A DNA stretch of 64,000 nt from an uncultured Tateyamaria sp. (GTDB lineage: Bacteria; Pseudomonadota; Alphaproteobacteria; Rhodobacterales; Rhodobacteraceae), in assembly GCF_947503465.1 (NCBI RefSeq), contig NZ_CANNDN010000002.1:496001-560000 (forward strand). The letters are read 5' to 3'. Within the stretch, counting starts at the first letter, position 1; each line of letters begins with the position of its first letter. Shown here piece by piece: positions 49,413-58,776 of the stretch. Under the pieces are notes generated by a model. It was not told the DNA's origin, made no database searches, and saw only the letters and a list, made by a program, of their open reading frames with translations. The translations under genes and the position numbers were made by a program.

Positions 49413-49440
49413 AAAACCCCGCCTGCATCGCAAGCGGGGC
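49413..49440 (-). terminator. Rho-independent terminator after rpmB
   Basis: Minus-strand CCCCGC/GCGGGG stem with an 11-base loop followed by TTTT, ~25 bp past the rpmB stop. Confidence 0.8.
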
Positions 49441-49464
49441 CTTGTTTTGGCGCGGTGCAAGGGT

Positions 49465-49755
49465 TCAGGCGGTTGCGGCCTGGGCCTTTGCGATCTCTTT
49501 CTTGACCTTCAGCGCGCGGTCCGACAGTTCGACGTCCTTGGCCTTGGCAAGGAAGGCGTCCAGACCACCGCGGTGATCGACCGACCGCAATGCCGCCGCC
49601 GAGATGCGCAGCTTGACGCCACGGCCCAGTGTTTCGGACTGCAGTGTCACATCATTCAGGTTCGGCAGGAAACGCCGACGTGTCTTGTTGTTGGCGTGGC
49701 TGACATTGTTGCCAGTCATCGGGCCCTTACCGGTCAGTTCGCATACGCGCGACAT
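49465..49755 (-). CDS. rpmB: 50S ribosomal protein L28
   Basis: This 96-aa protein begins [20 protein letters not shown] and has [14 protein letters not shown], the L28 family sequence in its longer alphaproteobacterial form. It belongs to the large ribosomal subunit. ATG 49755 is preceded by GAGAAGAGG. Monocistronic, with a terminator. Confidence 0.97.
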   Translation of the reverse strand: MSRVCELTGKGPMTGNNVSHANNKTRRRFLPNLNDVTLQSETLGRGVKLRISAAALRSVDHRGGLDAFLAKAKDVELSDRALKVKKEIAKAQAATA

Positions 49756-49858
49756 GGGTTTATCCTCTTCTCCGCTTTGCCGTTCGGTCCCGAAACGGTT
49801 CCTCAAACGACAAGGCGCCGCGCAACACGGCGGCACCATAGAAATTCGTTTGGTGGCT

Positions 49859-50872
49859 TTAGGGGGAATCGGGGACCGGGTCAACCCAAGGCGCGCCGAA
49901 ATCAGCCCCCAGAACATCGAGCATGCGTGCGGCCGCGATCGACGGGTCCAGCGCCCCCTCGGCCACCTGTGCGCCAAGGGTCTTCATCGCCTGTTTCGCA
50001 GCGCCGGTTTCCAACCTGGACAGCAGGGCCGCCCGGACATCCTGTTCGAACCAGTATTGCGCCTGGGCCGCGCGCGTTCCGTCAAAGAACCCCGCCTCGC
50101 GACGCCAATCGACAAGCGCCTGCATGTCGGCCCACCCGGCCTCCAACCCCTGTTCCGTCAACGCAGACACCATCATCGCCTTGGGAAAACCGTCCGGATC
50201 CTGCGGCCGTTTGCGCAAGAGCCGCAGGGCACCGGCGTAGTCCGCACAGGTCCGCGTCGCGGCGGGCTTGAGGTCTCCGTCCGCCTTGTTGATCAGGATC
50301 ATGTCGGCCATCTCCATGATGCCGCGCTTGACCCCCTGCAATTCGTCCCCTCCGGCGGGTGCCAGCAACAGCAGGAACAGATCGGCCATCTGCGCCACAG
50401 CCGTCTCGGATTGCCCCACGCCCACGGTCTCGATCAGCACCACGTCAAACCCGGCACCTTCGCACAGGGCCACCGCCTCGCGCGTGCGGCGCGCGACCCC
50501 GCCCAGATGCGTCTGGCTGGGCGATGGGCGAATGAATGCGTTGGCCTCGCGGCTGAGCCGGTCCATCCGCGTCTTGTCGCCAAGGATCGAGCCCCCCGAT
50601 CGGGCCGATGACGGATCAACCGCCAGAACGGCCACCCGCATCCCCGCCTTCAGAAGGTGCATGCCAAAGGCTTCGATAAATGTGGACTTGCCCACGCCCG
50701 GCGTGCCGGACAGGCCGATGCGCAACGCCTGCCGGTCCCGTGGCAGGGCCGCCAACACCTCGGTCGCCTGCACCCGGTGATCCGCCCGCCCGCTTTCGAC
50801 AAGTGTGATCCCCCGCGCCAAGGCGCGCCGTTCACCCGCGGCAATCCGCGCTGCAAGGTCCTGCGTATCCAT
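49859..50872 (-). CDS. meaB: MeaB/ArgK-family GTPase (methylmalonyl-CoA mutase chaperone)
   Basis: This 337-aa protein has the G1 loop [31 protein letters not shown], the switch ETVGVGQSE and NKAD (base recognition). MeaB protects and loads B12-dependent methylmalonyl-CoA mutase; the mutase gene itself is not in the window. ATG 50872 begins the domain. Divergent from hrpB. Confidence 0.95.
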   Translation of the reverse strand: MDTQDLAARIAAGERRALARGITLVESGRADHRVQATEVLAALPRDRQALRIGLSGTPGVGKSTFIEAFGMHLLKAGMRVAVLAVDPSSARSGGSILGDKTRMDRLSREANAFIRPSPSQTHLGGVARRTREAVALCEGAGFDVVLIETVGVGQSETAVAQMADLFLLLLAPAGGDELQGVKRGIMEMADMILINKADGDLKPAATRTCADYAGALRLLRKRPQDPDGFPKAMMVSALTEQGLEAGWADMQALVDWRREAGFFDGTRAAQAQYWFEQDVRAALLSRLETGAAKQAMKTLGAQVAEGALDPSIAAARMLDVLGADFGAPWVDPVPDSP

Positions 50873-50947
50873 GCCAGCGTTTCTGCGGGGCCGCCCCCGG
50901 AATGTCCAGTGTTGGCGAAGCGCGCCCATTCCGCCATAAGGCCGCCC

Positions 50948-53347
50948 ATGCGCCTGCCCATTGACGACATCCTGCCCGACCTCATGGACGCGTTGCGCGA
51001 ACAGGGACGGGCTGTCCTGCAAGCGCCCCCCGGCGCGGGCAAGACGACACGTGTCCCCCTTGCCATGCTGGACGCGGGCCTGACGCAGGGCCGCATCCTG
51101 ATGCTTGAACCCCGCCGCCTTGCGGCCCGGGCCGCTGCTGACCGCATGGCCCAGACCCTGGGGGAAAGGACGGGCCAAACCGTGGGCTACCGCATCCGTG
51201 GCGACAGCACGGTCAGCAAGGCCACACGCATCGAGGTCGTGACCGAAGGCATCCTGACCCGCATGTTGCAAGACGCGCCTGACCTGCCGGGCATCGGTGC
51301 GGTGATCTTTGACGAGTTCCACGAACGCTCTCTGAACGCAGACCTCGGTCTTGCCCTGTGCCTTGAAGTGGCAGAGGCGCTGCGCGATGACCTGTTCCTG
51401 CTGGCGATGTCGGCCACACTGGACGCCGCACCCGTGGCCGAGGTGATGAACGCCCCCATCCTGACCTCCGCAGGCAAAAGTTTCTCCGTCGCCCCCCATT
51501 GGCTCGAAACCCCCGTGCCCAAGGCAACGCGGTTTGAGACCGCAATGGCCGACCTGATCCGCACCGCATACGCCGCGAACGAAGGCGGTCTGCTCGCCTT
51601 CCTGCCCGGCGAAGGTGAAATCAGGCGCACGGCGGGGCTGCTCTCTGACCTGCCGAATGTGCAACCCCTGTTCGGGGCCATGGACTTCAAGGCGCAACGC
51701 GCCGCCGTGTCGCCCTCCAAGGAACGCAAGATCGTGCTGGCAACCTCCATCGCCGAAACCTCCCTCACCATCCCTGACATCAAAATCGTGGTGGACGGGG
51801 GTCGGGCACGGCGCGCGCAGTTTGATCCGTCATCAGGCATGTCACGCCTGATCACCGAAAGGGTCACACGCGCCGAGGCCACCCAGCGCGCAGGCCGTGC
51901 CGGCCGCGTGGCGCCCGGCACCGCCTACAAGTTGTGGACCCGGGGCGAAGAGGGCGCACTGGCCGCCTTCCCCCCGCCTGAAATCAGTGCCGGAGACCTT
52001 GCCAGCTTTGCCCTTGAGCTTGCCATCTGGGGGGCCAGCGAGACCGGGTTGCGGTTTGTCACGCCGCCGCATGCGGGCCGTCTGGCCGAGGCGCGCGCCG
52101 TGTTGCAGATGCTGGGCGCGCTCGACCACAGGCACCGGATCACGGACCACGGACGCCTGTTGGCGCGGCAACCCTTGCACCCGCGGCTGGCCCATATGCT
52201 GGTCTCTGCCGGGGCGCAGGCGGCCCCGCTGGCCGCGCTGTTGTCGGATCGTGACCCGCTGCGCAACCGGGGTACGGACCTGGCCTTGCGCATGCGTGCG
52301 TTGCACCGGCCCGGTGATTTCGGCGAAAGCGTCCATCGCGGTGCCATTGCCCGCATCAAGGACGAAGGCAGGCGGTTGGCGCGCGGTCAAGGTGATGGCC
52401 CCGCACTTGGCCTGGCGGCCATGGCCGCACTGGCCTATCCCGACCGTGTCGGCCTGCGGCGCACGGGCAAGGTGCCGCGCTATGTCCTGTCGGGTGGCAA
52501 GGGCGCGGTCCTGCCCGAGGGCGACGCGCTGGCGGGCACGTCCTTGATCGTCGCGACCGACCTTGATGGCGACCCACGAGAGGCCAGGGTCCGGCAGGCA
52601 GCGGCATTGGCCCTGTCAGACCTGGAAGCGCTGTTCGAGGACCAGATCGCCTGGTCTGATACCTGTGTCTGGTCGAGGCGCGAGCGTGCGGTCCTGGCGC
52701 GCACGCAAAGGCGCTTTGGTGCCCTGGTGCTGGAGGATCGACCCTGGCACGATGCGCCGCCGGGCGCCATCGCCGCGGCGATGCTGGACGGGGTGCGCCA
52801 CCTGGGACTGGCCCCGTCGAAAGGGGCGCGGCGTCTGATGGCGCGCGCGGCCCTGATGGGACCGGATTTTCCCAGGCTGGACGACGCGACCTTGATGGAG
52901 ACGCTGGACGACTGGCTGTTGCCCCATCTGGGCACGGTCCGGACGGCAGCGGAGTGGAAGGCGTTCGACATTCTGCCGGCCCTTGAAGCGCATCTGGGCT
53001 GGGATGCCATGCGGCGGCTGAACCAGGCCGTGCCTGCCCATTTCGAGACACCTCTGGGGCGTCGTGTTCCGATCGACTATGACGGGGAGGTTCCGGGCAT
53101 TGCCGTTCGCCTGCAGGAGATGTTCGGTGTCACGACGCACCCCCGCGTCGGTGCGCAGGCGTTGCAGATCACCCTGTTGTCCCCGGCCCAACGCCCGGTG
53201 CAGGTGACGGCGGACTTGCCGGGGTTCTGGGCGACGTCCTATGCCGATGTGCGCAAGGACATGCGCGGACAATATCCCAAGCATCCATGGCCCGAAGACC
53301 CGACCGAGGCCGACCCGACATTGCGGGCCAAGCCGCGGCGCGGTTAG
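50948..53347 (+). CDS. hrpB: HrpB-type ATP-dependent helicase
   Basis: This 799-aa DEAH-box-like helicase has Walker A APPGAGKTT, Walker B DEFHERS, SAT (MSATLD) and QRAGRAGR motif VI, followed by the HrpB C-terminal domain ending near YPKHPWPEDP. Usual length for HrpB is ~800. The physiological RNA target is unknown. ATG 50948 directly precedes the conserved LPIDDILP. Confidence 0.95.
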   Translation: MRLPIDDILPDLMDALREQGRAVLQAPPGAGKTTRVPLAMLDAGLTQGRILMLEPRRLAARAAADRMAQTLGERTGQTVGYRIRGDSTVSKATRIEVVTEGILTRMLQDAPDLPGIGAVIFDEFHERSLNADLGLALCLEVAEALRDDLFLLAMSATLDAAPVAEVMNAPILTSAGKSFSVAPHWLETPVPKATRFETAMADLIRTAYAANEGGLLAFLPGEGEIRRTAGLLSDLPNVQPLFGAMDFKAQRAAVSPSKERKIVLATSIAETSLTIPDIKIVVDGGRARRAQFDPSSGMSRLITERVTRAEATQRAGRAGRVAPGTAYKLWTRGEEGALAAFPPPEISAGDLASFALELAIWGASETGLRFVTPPHAGRLAEARAVLQMLGALDHRHRITDHGRLLARQPLHPRLAHMLVSAGAQAAPLAALLSDRDPLRNRGTDLALRMRALHRPGDFGESVHRGAIARIKDEGRRLARGQGDGPALGLAAMAALAYPDRVGLRRTGKVPRYVLSGGKGAVLPEGDALAGTSLIVATDLDGDPREARVRQAAALALSDLEALFEDQIAWSDTCVWSRRERAVLARTQRRFGALVLEDRPWHDAPPGAIAAAMLDGVRHLGLAPSKGARRLMARAALMGPDFPRLDDATLMETLDDWLLPHLGTVRTAAEWKAFDILPALEAHLGWDAMRRLNQAVPAHFETPLGRRVPIDYDGEVPGIAVRLQEMFGVTTHPRVGAQALQITLLSPAQRPVQVTADLPGFWATSYADVRKDMRGQYPKHPWPEDPTEADPTLRAKPRRG

Positions 53348-54339
53348 GTGCCGCGCGCGCCTCGGATCTCGCGTGGCGTCAGGCCGGGTGGTCCATTGCC
53401 TGCATCTTCGGCCGCGCGGATCAGCGCGCGCATTCGGGTGTTCAGGGGCGCATGCCTGCCATGGCGCGCGGCCAGGGCGATGATGGCACCTTGCAGGGCG
53501 TCAATCTCGGTCCGTCTGCCGTGTTTGAGGTCGTCCCACATCGATGAACGGGCCTGTGCGTCAACGGTCAGCATCTGGGCCGCGATCCTGCGAAAGACGG
53601 GTGTGGGCAGCCGCAGGACATGGGGGACAAGCCACGGGGGAACGGCCGTTGTCCTGGCCGGAATGATCCCAGCCGCCGCGAGGATGCGCAACCCTTCCGC
53701 CATTTGATCCGCCATCAGGCGGCGCCATGCGCGGTCGTGCAACTGGGTCAGCAACGGCAGGTCGGACAGGGCATTGATGGCATTGCCCAGGTTGATCAGC
53801 AGCTTGCCCCACTGAACGGCCCTGATGTTGTCGACCTGCCGCCAGGTCAGGGTGGGTGTGCCGAGGTCCGGCATGGGCCCCGCTTCGACAAGAATGTCGC
53901 CGGATGTGGCCTTGTGATACCGGGCCGCCCCCTGGGACGCGACGTTGAACGGCACCATCGCCGCACGCACATCGGCACCGGGCAGGTGCGTGCGCAGCAT
54001 GTCCGCATTTTCGACGCCGTTTTGCAGGCTGATGACCTGCGCGGAAGGTGCATGCGCCGCAATCTCGCGTGCCATGCCTGCGGTGTCGCCGGATTTGACG
54101 CAGACAAGAACCACGTCGGCATCTTTCAAGGCCAATCGCGCCTCGGTTTCCATGACCGGTGCGGTGACATGCAGGTCGTTGCCGTCATAGTCGGTCAAAC
54201 GAAGCCCCGCCGCAGCGCAGGCGGACGCAACCCGGTCCCGCGCCAGAAACCGCACGTCCTGCCCGGCTGCTGCCAACACGCCGCCCACATAACAGCCAAT
54301 GCTGCCTGCACCCGCGACGGTTATGCGCGGCCCGGTCAC
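53344..54339 (-). CDS. 2-dehydropantoate 2-reductase family (PanE/ApbA-like)
   Basis: This 331-aa protein has the Rossmann start VAGAGSIGCYVGGVLA, VKSGDTAGMA, SLQNGVEN and KLLINLGNAINAL, all typical of ketopantoate reductases. GTG 54339 starts the domain. It overlaps the convergent hrpB stop by 4 bp and lies 4 bp after argF on the same strand. Some paralogues act on other keto acids, so the pantothenate role is not proven. Confidence 0.9.
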   Translation of the reverse strand: MTGPRITVAGAGSIGCYVGGVLAAAGQDVRFLARDRVASACAAAGLRLTDYDGNDLHVTAPVMETEARLALKDADVVLVCVKSGDTAGMAREIAAHAPSAQVISLQNGVENADMLRTHLPGADVRAAMVPFNVASQGAARYHKATSGDILVEAGPMPDLGTPTLTWRQVDNIRAVQWGKLLINLGNAINALSDLPLLTQLHDRAWRRLMADQMAEGLRILAAAGIIPARTTAVPPWLVPHVLRLPTPVFRRIAAQMLTVDAQARSSMWDDLKHGRRTEIDALQGAIIALAARHGRHAPLNTRMRALIRAAEDAGNGPPGLTPREIRGARGT

Positions 54340-54343
54340 TGCC

Positions 54344-55246
54344 CTAGACGCCCAGGCACCAGCGCATGATCGCCTTTTGCGCGTGCAGGCGGTTCTCTGC
54401 CTCGTCAAAGATCACCGAATGCGGGCCATCCATGACCTCTGACGTGGCCTCGTCATCGCGGTGGGCCGGAAGACAGTGCATGAACAGGCTGTCATCCTTG
54501 GCTTTGGACATCAGGTCCGCGTTCACCTGATAACCGCGCAGTTGATTGTGGCGGCGTTCGCGCGCCGATTGCGGGTCATGCATGCTGACCCAGGTGTCGG
54601 TCACAACCAGATCGGCCCCTTCGACCGCTTTGTGCGGGTCCCGTTCGGTGGTGTAGAGACCGTCAAGCGCGCGTTCCGGGTCCAGCGGTTCCGGCCCGGT
54701 AAAGACCAGATCAAAGTCGAACTGCCTGGCTGCGTGGGCGAAACTGGCAAACACGTTGTTGCCATCGCCTGACCAGACGACCTTCTTGCCCTTGATGGGG
54801 CCGCGATGTTCCTCGAACGTCATGATATCGGCCATGATCTGGCAGGGATGGGTCCGGTTGGTCAGACCGTTCACGACCGGGACCGACGCATATTCGGCCA
54901 TTTCAAGCAATGTCGCCTCTTCGAAGGTTCGGATCATGATCAGGTCCACATATCGGCTGAGCACGCGCGCTGTATCCGCGATGGTTTCGCCGTGCCCAAG
55001 CTGCATGTCGTTGCCTGACAGCAGCATGGTCTGCCCCCCCATCTGGCGCACGCCGACATCAAAGGAGACGCGTGTCCGGGTCGACGGTTTTTCAAAAATC
55101 AGCGCCACCATGTGCCCCGCCAGCGGCATGTCGTCGTCGGGTGTGCCCTTTGGGCGGCCCGCACGGGCCGTCTTCATGGCCTGCGCAGAGTCGATGATCT
55201 GGCGCAGCGCAGCCCGATCGGTTGTGTGGATATCAAGGAAATGGGT
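54344..55246 (-). CDS. argF: Ornithine carbamoyltransferase
   Basis: This 300-aa protein has the carbamoyl-phosphate motif STRTRVSFD, the HPCQIMAD loop and the ornithine motif MHCLPAHR. It forms citrulline from ornithine and carbamoyl phosphate in arginine synthesis. It lies 66 bp after argD on the same strand and 4 bp before the PanE-like gene. Confidence 0.97.
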   Translation of the reverse strand, partial: THFLDIHTTDRAALRQIIDSAQAMKTARAGRPKGTPDDDMPLAGHMVALIFEKPSTRTRVSFDVGVRQMGGQTMLLSGNDMQLGHGETIADTARVLSRYVDLIMIRTFEEATLLEMAEYASVPVVNGLTNRTHPCQIMADIMTFEEHRGPIKGKKVVWSGDGNNVFASFAHAARQFDFDLVFTGPEPLDPERALDGLYTTERDPHKAVEGADLVVTDTWVSMHDPQSARERRHNQLRGYQVNADLMSKAKDDSLFMHCLPAHRDDEATSEVMDGPHSVIFDEAENRLHAQKAIMRWCLGV

Positions 55247-55312
55247 CATCTTCGGTCTCGTGAAAGGCAAGTGCCGGGGGCGCGCCCCGGCCTTCTGTGG
55301 AACAGAGAAGGA

Positions 55313-56485
55313 TCAGGCCGCAACCGCGGTTGCGGCCGCATCCAGCCGTGTGACGGCTTCGGCAATCTCTTCATCCGTGATGGTGAGCGGTGGCAAGAGC
55401 CGGATCGTATTGTCCGCCGCGGGCACGACAATGACGTTGTGGTCATATCCGGCCGACACAACATCGCCGCACGGCACCTTGCACCGGATCCCGATCATCA
55501 GGCCAGAGCCACGCACCAGGTCAAAGACATCCGGATGTGCAGCCACCAACCCTTCGAGCTTTTGACGCAAGAGCCCCGCCTTGCGGTTCACGTCATCGAG
55601 GAAGGCGGGATCGCTGACGATGTCCAGGACCGCGCACCCGACCGCGCACCCCAGGGGGTTGCCGCCATAGGTTGACCCGTGCGTGCCCGCGGTCATGCCG
55701 CTGGCCGCATCTTCGGTTGCCAGGACGGCGCCCAGCGGGAAGCCACCGCCGATGCCCTTGGCCACCATCATGATGTCCGGTTCGATCCCCGCCCATTCAT
55801 AGGCAAAGAGCTTGCCGGTCCGGCCGACGCCGCACTGCACCTCGTCCAGGATCAGCAGGATGCCCTTTTCATCGCACAGATCGCGCAATCCCTTCAGGCA
55901 TTGATCCGGGACCGGGATGATCCCGCCCTCGCCTTGCACCGGTTCGATGAGGATGGCGGCGGTCGTGTCGGTGAGCGCAGGTGCGATGGCATCGTGGTCG
56001 CCGAATTCCAGATGGATAAAGCCAGGCAACAGGGGGCCGAAGCCTTTTGTCATCTTTTCCGACCCGGCAGCCGCGATGCCTGCCGATGACCTTCCGTGGA
56101 AGCTGCCCGAGAAAGTGATGATATCGACTTTTTCCGGGTGCCCTTTCTCGAACCAGTGCTTGCGCGCCATTTTGACGGCCAATTCGCACGCTTCGGTGCC
56201 CGAATTGGTGAAAAAGACCGTATCGGCAAAGGTGGCATCGACCAGCTGGTCCGCCAGGGCCTGTTGCTGCGGGATGTGATACAGGTTCGACGTGTGCCAG
56301 AGGCTGCTTGCCTGATCCGTCAGCGCCTGTGTCAGTGCGGGATGGGCGTGGCCCAGTGCGTTCACCGCGATCCCCGCGCCCAGATCCAGAAAACGTCGCC
56401 CATCCGCCTCGATCAGCCAAGTGCCTTCGCCTTTGACAAAGGTCAAGGGGGCACGGTTGTAGGTCGGCAGAACGGACGTGATCAT
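55313..56485 (-). CDS. argD: Acetylornithine aminotransferase
   Basis: This 390-aa PLP enzyme has TNSGTEACELAVKMAR, FSGSFHGRSSAG, LDEVQCGVGRTG and the PLP-lysine MVAKGIGGG. It makes N-acetylornithine (and may act as DapC). ATG 56485 is chosen as AAAGGA lies 8 bp upstream; the in-frame ATG at 56494 lies on the ribosome site. argD-argF is a common pair. Confidence 0.96.
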   Translation of the reverse strand: MITSVLPTYNRAPLTFVKGEGTWLIEADGRRFLDLGAGIAVNALGHAHPALTQALTDQASSLWHTSNLYHIPQQQALADQLVDATFADTVFFTNSGTEACELAVKMARKHWFEKGHPEKVDIITFSGSFHGRSSAGIAAAGSEKMTKGFGPLLPGFIHLEFGDHDAIAPALTDTTAAILIEPVQGEGGIIPVPDQCLKGLRDLCDEKGILLILDEVQCGVGRTGKLFAYEWAGIEPDIMMVAKGIGGGFPLGAVLATEDAASGMTAGTHGSTYGGNPLGCAVGCAVLDIVSDPAFLDDVNRKAGLLRQKLEGLVAAHPDVFDLVRGSGLMIGIRCKVPCGDVVSAGYDHNVIVVPAADNTIRLLPPLTITDEEIAEAVTRLDAAATAVAA

Positions 56486-56734
56486 GTGGATCATCCTTTT
56501 GTCAGAGCCCTGTGCGTCAAGGCATGTTGGTGCATGACGCACAGAGCAGGGTCAACAGATTTGAGAAGGGGTGTGCCATCCGGGCACAAAAAGATCAGGC
56601 GCAGGACTTAGCTGCGTCGCGAGATGCGTCGGAGATGTGCATAGCTGATCATGGGGGGCGTGTACGGCAGGTCGGCATCCATTGCCAGCAAAAATGCACT
56701 TGCGCTTGGGGCGGCAGGAGCGCAGTCACGCGCC

Positions 56735-57640
56735 ATGTTCACCCCCAAGGCCCATAACCCCGCGCTGGCGGCAGGATTCATCGTATCGGCATGTGCGTTC
56801 ATCGCCGCCACCACGCTGTTTGCCAAGGCGCTTGGCACGGACCAGTTCGGCACGCCGTTGCATCCGTTCCAGATCAGCTTTGGTCGGTTCCTGTTTGCCT
56901 TTCTGACATTGGGTGTCGCGGCCACCATCCTGAGACCGCAGTTGCAGCGTCCGCATCTGGGTCTGCATCTGGCCCGCACGACAAGCGGCTGGGCCGGTGT
57001 CACGCTGATGTTTGCCTCTGTCGCCTACATTCCGCTGGCCGATGCCACCGCCATTTCGTTCCTGAACCCGGTCTTTGGCATGATCCTGGCGATCCCGCTC
57101 CTGGGTGAGCGGGTTGGAAAGTGGCGCTGGCTGGCGGCGGCCATTGCCTTTGTCGGCGCCATGGTCCTGCTGCGCCCGACGCCGGACAGTTTTCAGCCCG
57201 CCGCCCTGTTGGCGTTGGGCGCGGCCATGGCGCTGGGGCTTGAGCTGAGTTTCATCAAGAAGCTGACGGGGCGCGAGGGGCCGTTTTCCATCCTGTTGGT
57301 CAACAACGCCATCGGGTTGTGCATTGCCGGTGTCGCGGTGTCCTTTGTGTGGATCGCGCCATCCCCCCAGCAATGGGCCCTGATGGCGGGAGTGGGCTGT
57401 GCGATGGCGGCGGCCCAGTCCTGTTTCGTCAACGGTATGGCACGGGCGGATGCGAGCTTTGTCGCGCCATTCAGCTATGGCACCCTGATCTTTGCAGCCG
57501 TCTATGACATCATGTTCTATGGCGTCGTGCCGGACGCGACAACCATGGTGGGGGCCGGGATCATCATTGCCGGTGCGCTGTTGCTGGCGTGGCGCGAAGG
57601 ACGAGGCGTTGTCGCCAAACCCACAGGTCGTCCCTTGTAA
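56735..57640 (+). CDS. EamA/DMT-family transporter
   Basis: This 301-aa protein has ten hydrophobic helices in two EamA repeats (GWAGVTLMFASVAYIPLADA in the first). Members export amino acids or other metabolites. The ATG at 56735 has AGGAG 14 bp upstream, rather far, so a start at 56651 is possible. A terminator follows. Confidence 0.88.
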   Translation: MFTPKAHNPALAAGFIVSACAFIAATTLFAKALGTDQFGTPLHPFQISFGRFLFAFLTLGVAATILRPQLQRPHLGLHLARTTSGWAGVTLMFASVAYIPLADATAISFLNPVFGMILAIPLLGERVGKWRWLAAAIAFVGAMVLLRPTPDSFQPAALLALGAAMALGLELSFIKKLTGREGPFSILLVNNAIGLCIAGVAVSFVWIAPSPQQWALMAGVGCAMAAAQSCFVNGMARADASFVAPFSYGTLIFAAVYDIMFYGVVPDATTMVGAGIIIAGALLLAWREGRGVVAKPTGRPL

Positions 57641-57691
57641 CTTCGTCCCGTGTGATTAGTATAGGGCGCTGACACTGAATTCAGACCCACA

Positions 57692-57717
57692 AGCGGCCCC
57701 GCGCGAGGCCGCTTTTT
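57692..57717 (+). terminator. Rho-independent terminator after the EamA gene
   Basis: AGCGGCC/GGCCGCT stem, 8-base loop, TTTT. It ends 18 bp before gcrA. Confidence 0.75.
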
Positions 57718-57735
57718 AAATCGGAAAGCCTGCTG

Positions 57736-58311
57736 ATGTCCTGGACCGACGAACGCGTTGAACTTTTGAAGAAAATGTGGGGCGAGGGCCAGTCGGCCAG
57801 CCAGATTGCCAAGGAACTTGGTGGTGTGACCCGCAACGCGGTGATCGGCAAGGTGCACCGCCTTGGCCTGTCGAACCGCGCAGGCGGCGGGTCAAGTGCC
57901 AGCACAGCCAAGGCGGAGGCCAAGCCCAAGGCCGCTCCGAAGGCCAAGGCCGAGCCGAAACCGCAGCCCAAGACAGAACCTGCCGTCAAGCCGGTCGCAG
58001 CGCCCGACCCAAAGGCCGCCGTGCCCGCGCGCAAGCAGATCATTCCAGCGGGCCAGCCCCTGCCCCCGCAGCCGTCGGCCAATGAAATCAGCCCCGAGGC
58101 GCTGGCCAAGGTCAACGAGGTCGAGAAGAAGGCCAAGAAGATCAGCCTGATGGAATTGACCGAGCGGACCTGCAAATGGCCCGTGGGCGACCCCGCCACG
58201 GACAATTTCTGGTTCTGCGGTCTGCCTGTGCAACAAGGCAAACCCTATTGCGAGGCCCATGTCGGCGTGGCGTTCCAGCCGATGTCCTCGCGCCGTGATC
58301 GCCGCCGCTGA
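57736..58311 (+). CDS. gcrA: GcrA cell cycle regulator
   Basis: This 191-aa protein has the N-terminal DNA-binding part MSWTDERVELLKKMWGEGQS and GVTRNAVIGKVHRLGL, a Pro/Lys/Ala-rich linker (~52-115) and the C-terminal sigma70-binding domain (TCKWPVGDPATDNFWFCGLP). GcrA works with methylation by CcrM at GANTC sites. It is an alphaproteobacterial marker. It has its own transcription unit after the EamA terminator. Confidence 0.96.
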   Translation: MSWTDERVELLKKMWGEGQSASQIAKELGGVTRNAVIGKVHRLGLSNRAGGGSSASTAKAEAKPKAAPKAKAEPKPQPKTEPAVKPVAAPDPKAAVPARKQIIPAGQPLPPQPSANEISPEALAKVNEVEKKAKKISLMELTERTCKWPVGDPATDNFWFCGLPVQQGKPYCEAHVGVAFQPMSSRRDRRR

Positions 58312-58318
58312 TCCGACG

Positions 58319-58343
58319 GTCGCCTGACGGCGACGACATTTTT
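58319..58343 (+). terminator. Weak terminator after gcrA
   Basis: GTCGCC/GGCGAC stem with a 4-base loop, then GACATTTTT, 8 bp past the stop. Confidence 0.4.
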
Positions 58344-58386
58344 CGGGGGCTCCGCCCCGTCGCATGCGCGACCCCCCGTCGTATTT

Positions 58387-58776
58387 TCAGTCGGAAGAAG
58401 ACAGGTTTTGCAGGATGGGGCAGTCCGGTCGGTCATCCCCTGCACATGTGTGCACCAGATGACCGAGTATGTCCCGCATCGCCGACAGGTCGGCGATCTT
58501 GGCCTCGATGCTGTCGAGATGGGCACGGGCAATCCGCCGGACATCTGCGCTGGCGCGGTCCCGGTCTTCCCATAGCGCCAGAAGCGACCGGCAGTCTTCG
58601 ACCGCGAAGCCCAGCGCACGGGCGCGTGCCAGGAAGGTCAGTTGGTGGATATGGGTGTCCGAGAAGCTGCGGTACCCGTTGGCTGATCGGTCCGGTGTGA
58701 TCAGCCCGATCGCTTCGTAGTAGCGGATTGTCTTGGCGGGCAGGCGCGTGGCCCGGGCCGCTTGCGAGATGTTCAT
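58387..58776 (-). CDS. cueR: CueR, Cu(I)-responsive MerR-family regulator
   Basis: This 129-aa protein has the MerR HTH ([20 protein letters not shown]), the dimer helix and the metal loop CAGDDRPDC with two Cys eight apart, as in CueR. It senses Cu(I) and switches on copA by untwisting a 19-bp-spacer promoter. ATG 58776 overlaps the copA stop (ATGA), so regulator and pump are co-transcribed and CueR controls its own level. Confidence 0.95.
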   Translation of the reverse strand: MNISQAARATRLPAKTIRYYEAIGLITPDRSANGYRSFSDTHIHQLTFLARARALGFAVEDCRSLLALWEDRDRASADVRRIARAHLDSIEAKIADLSAMRDILGHLVHTCAGDDRPDCPILQNLSSSD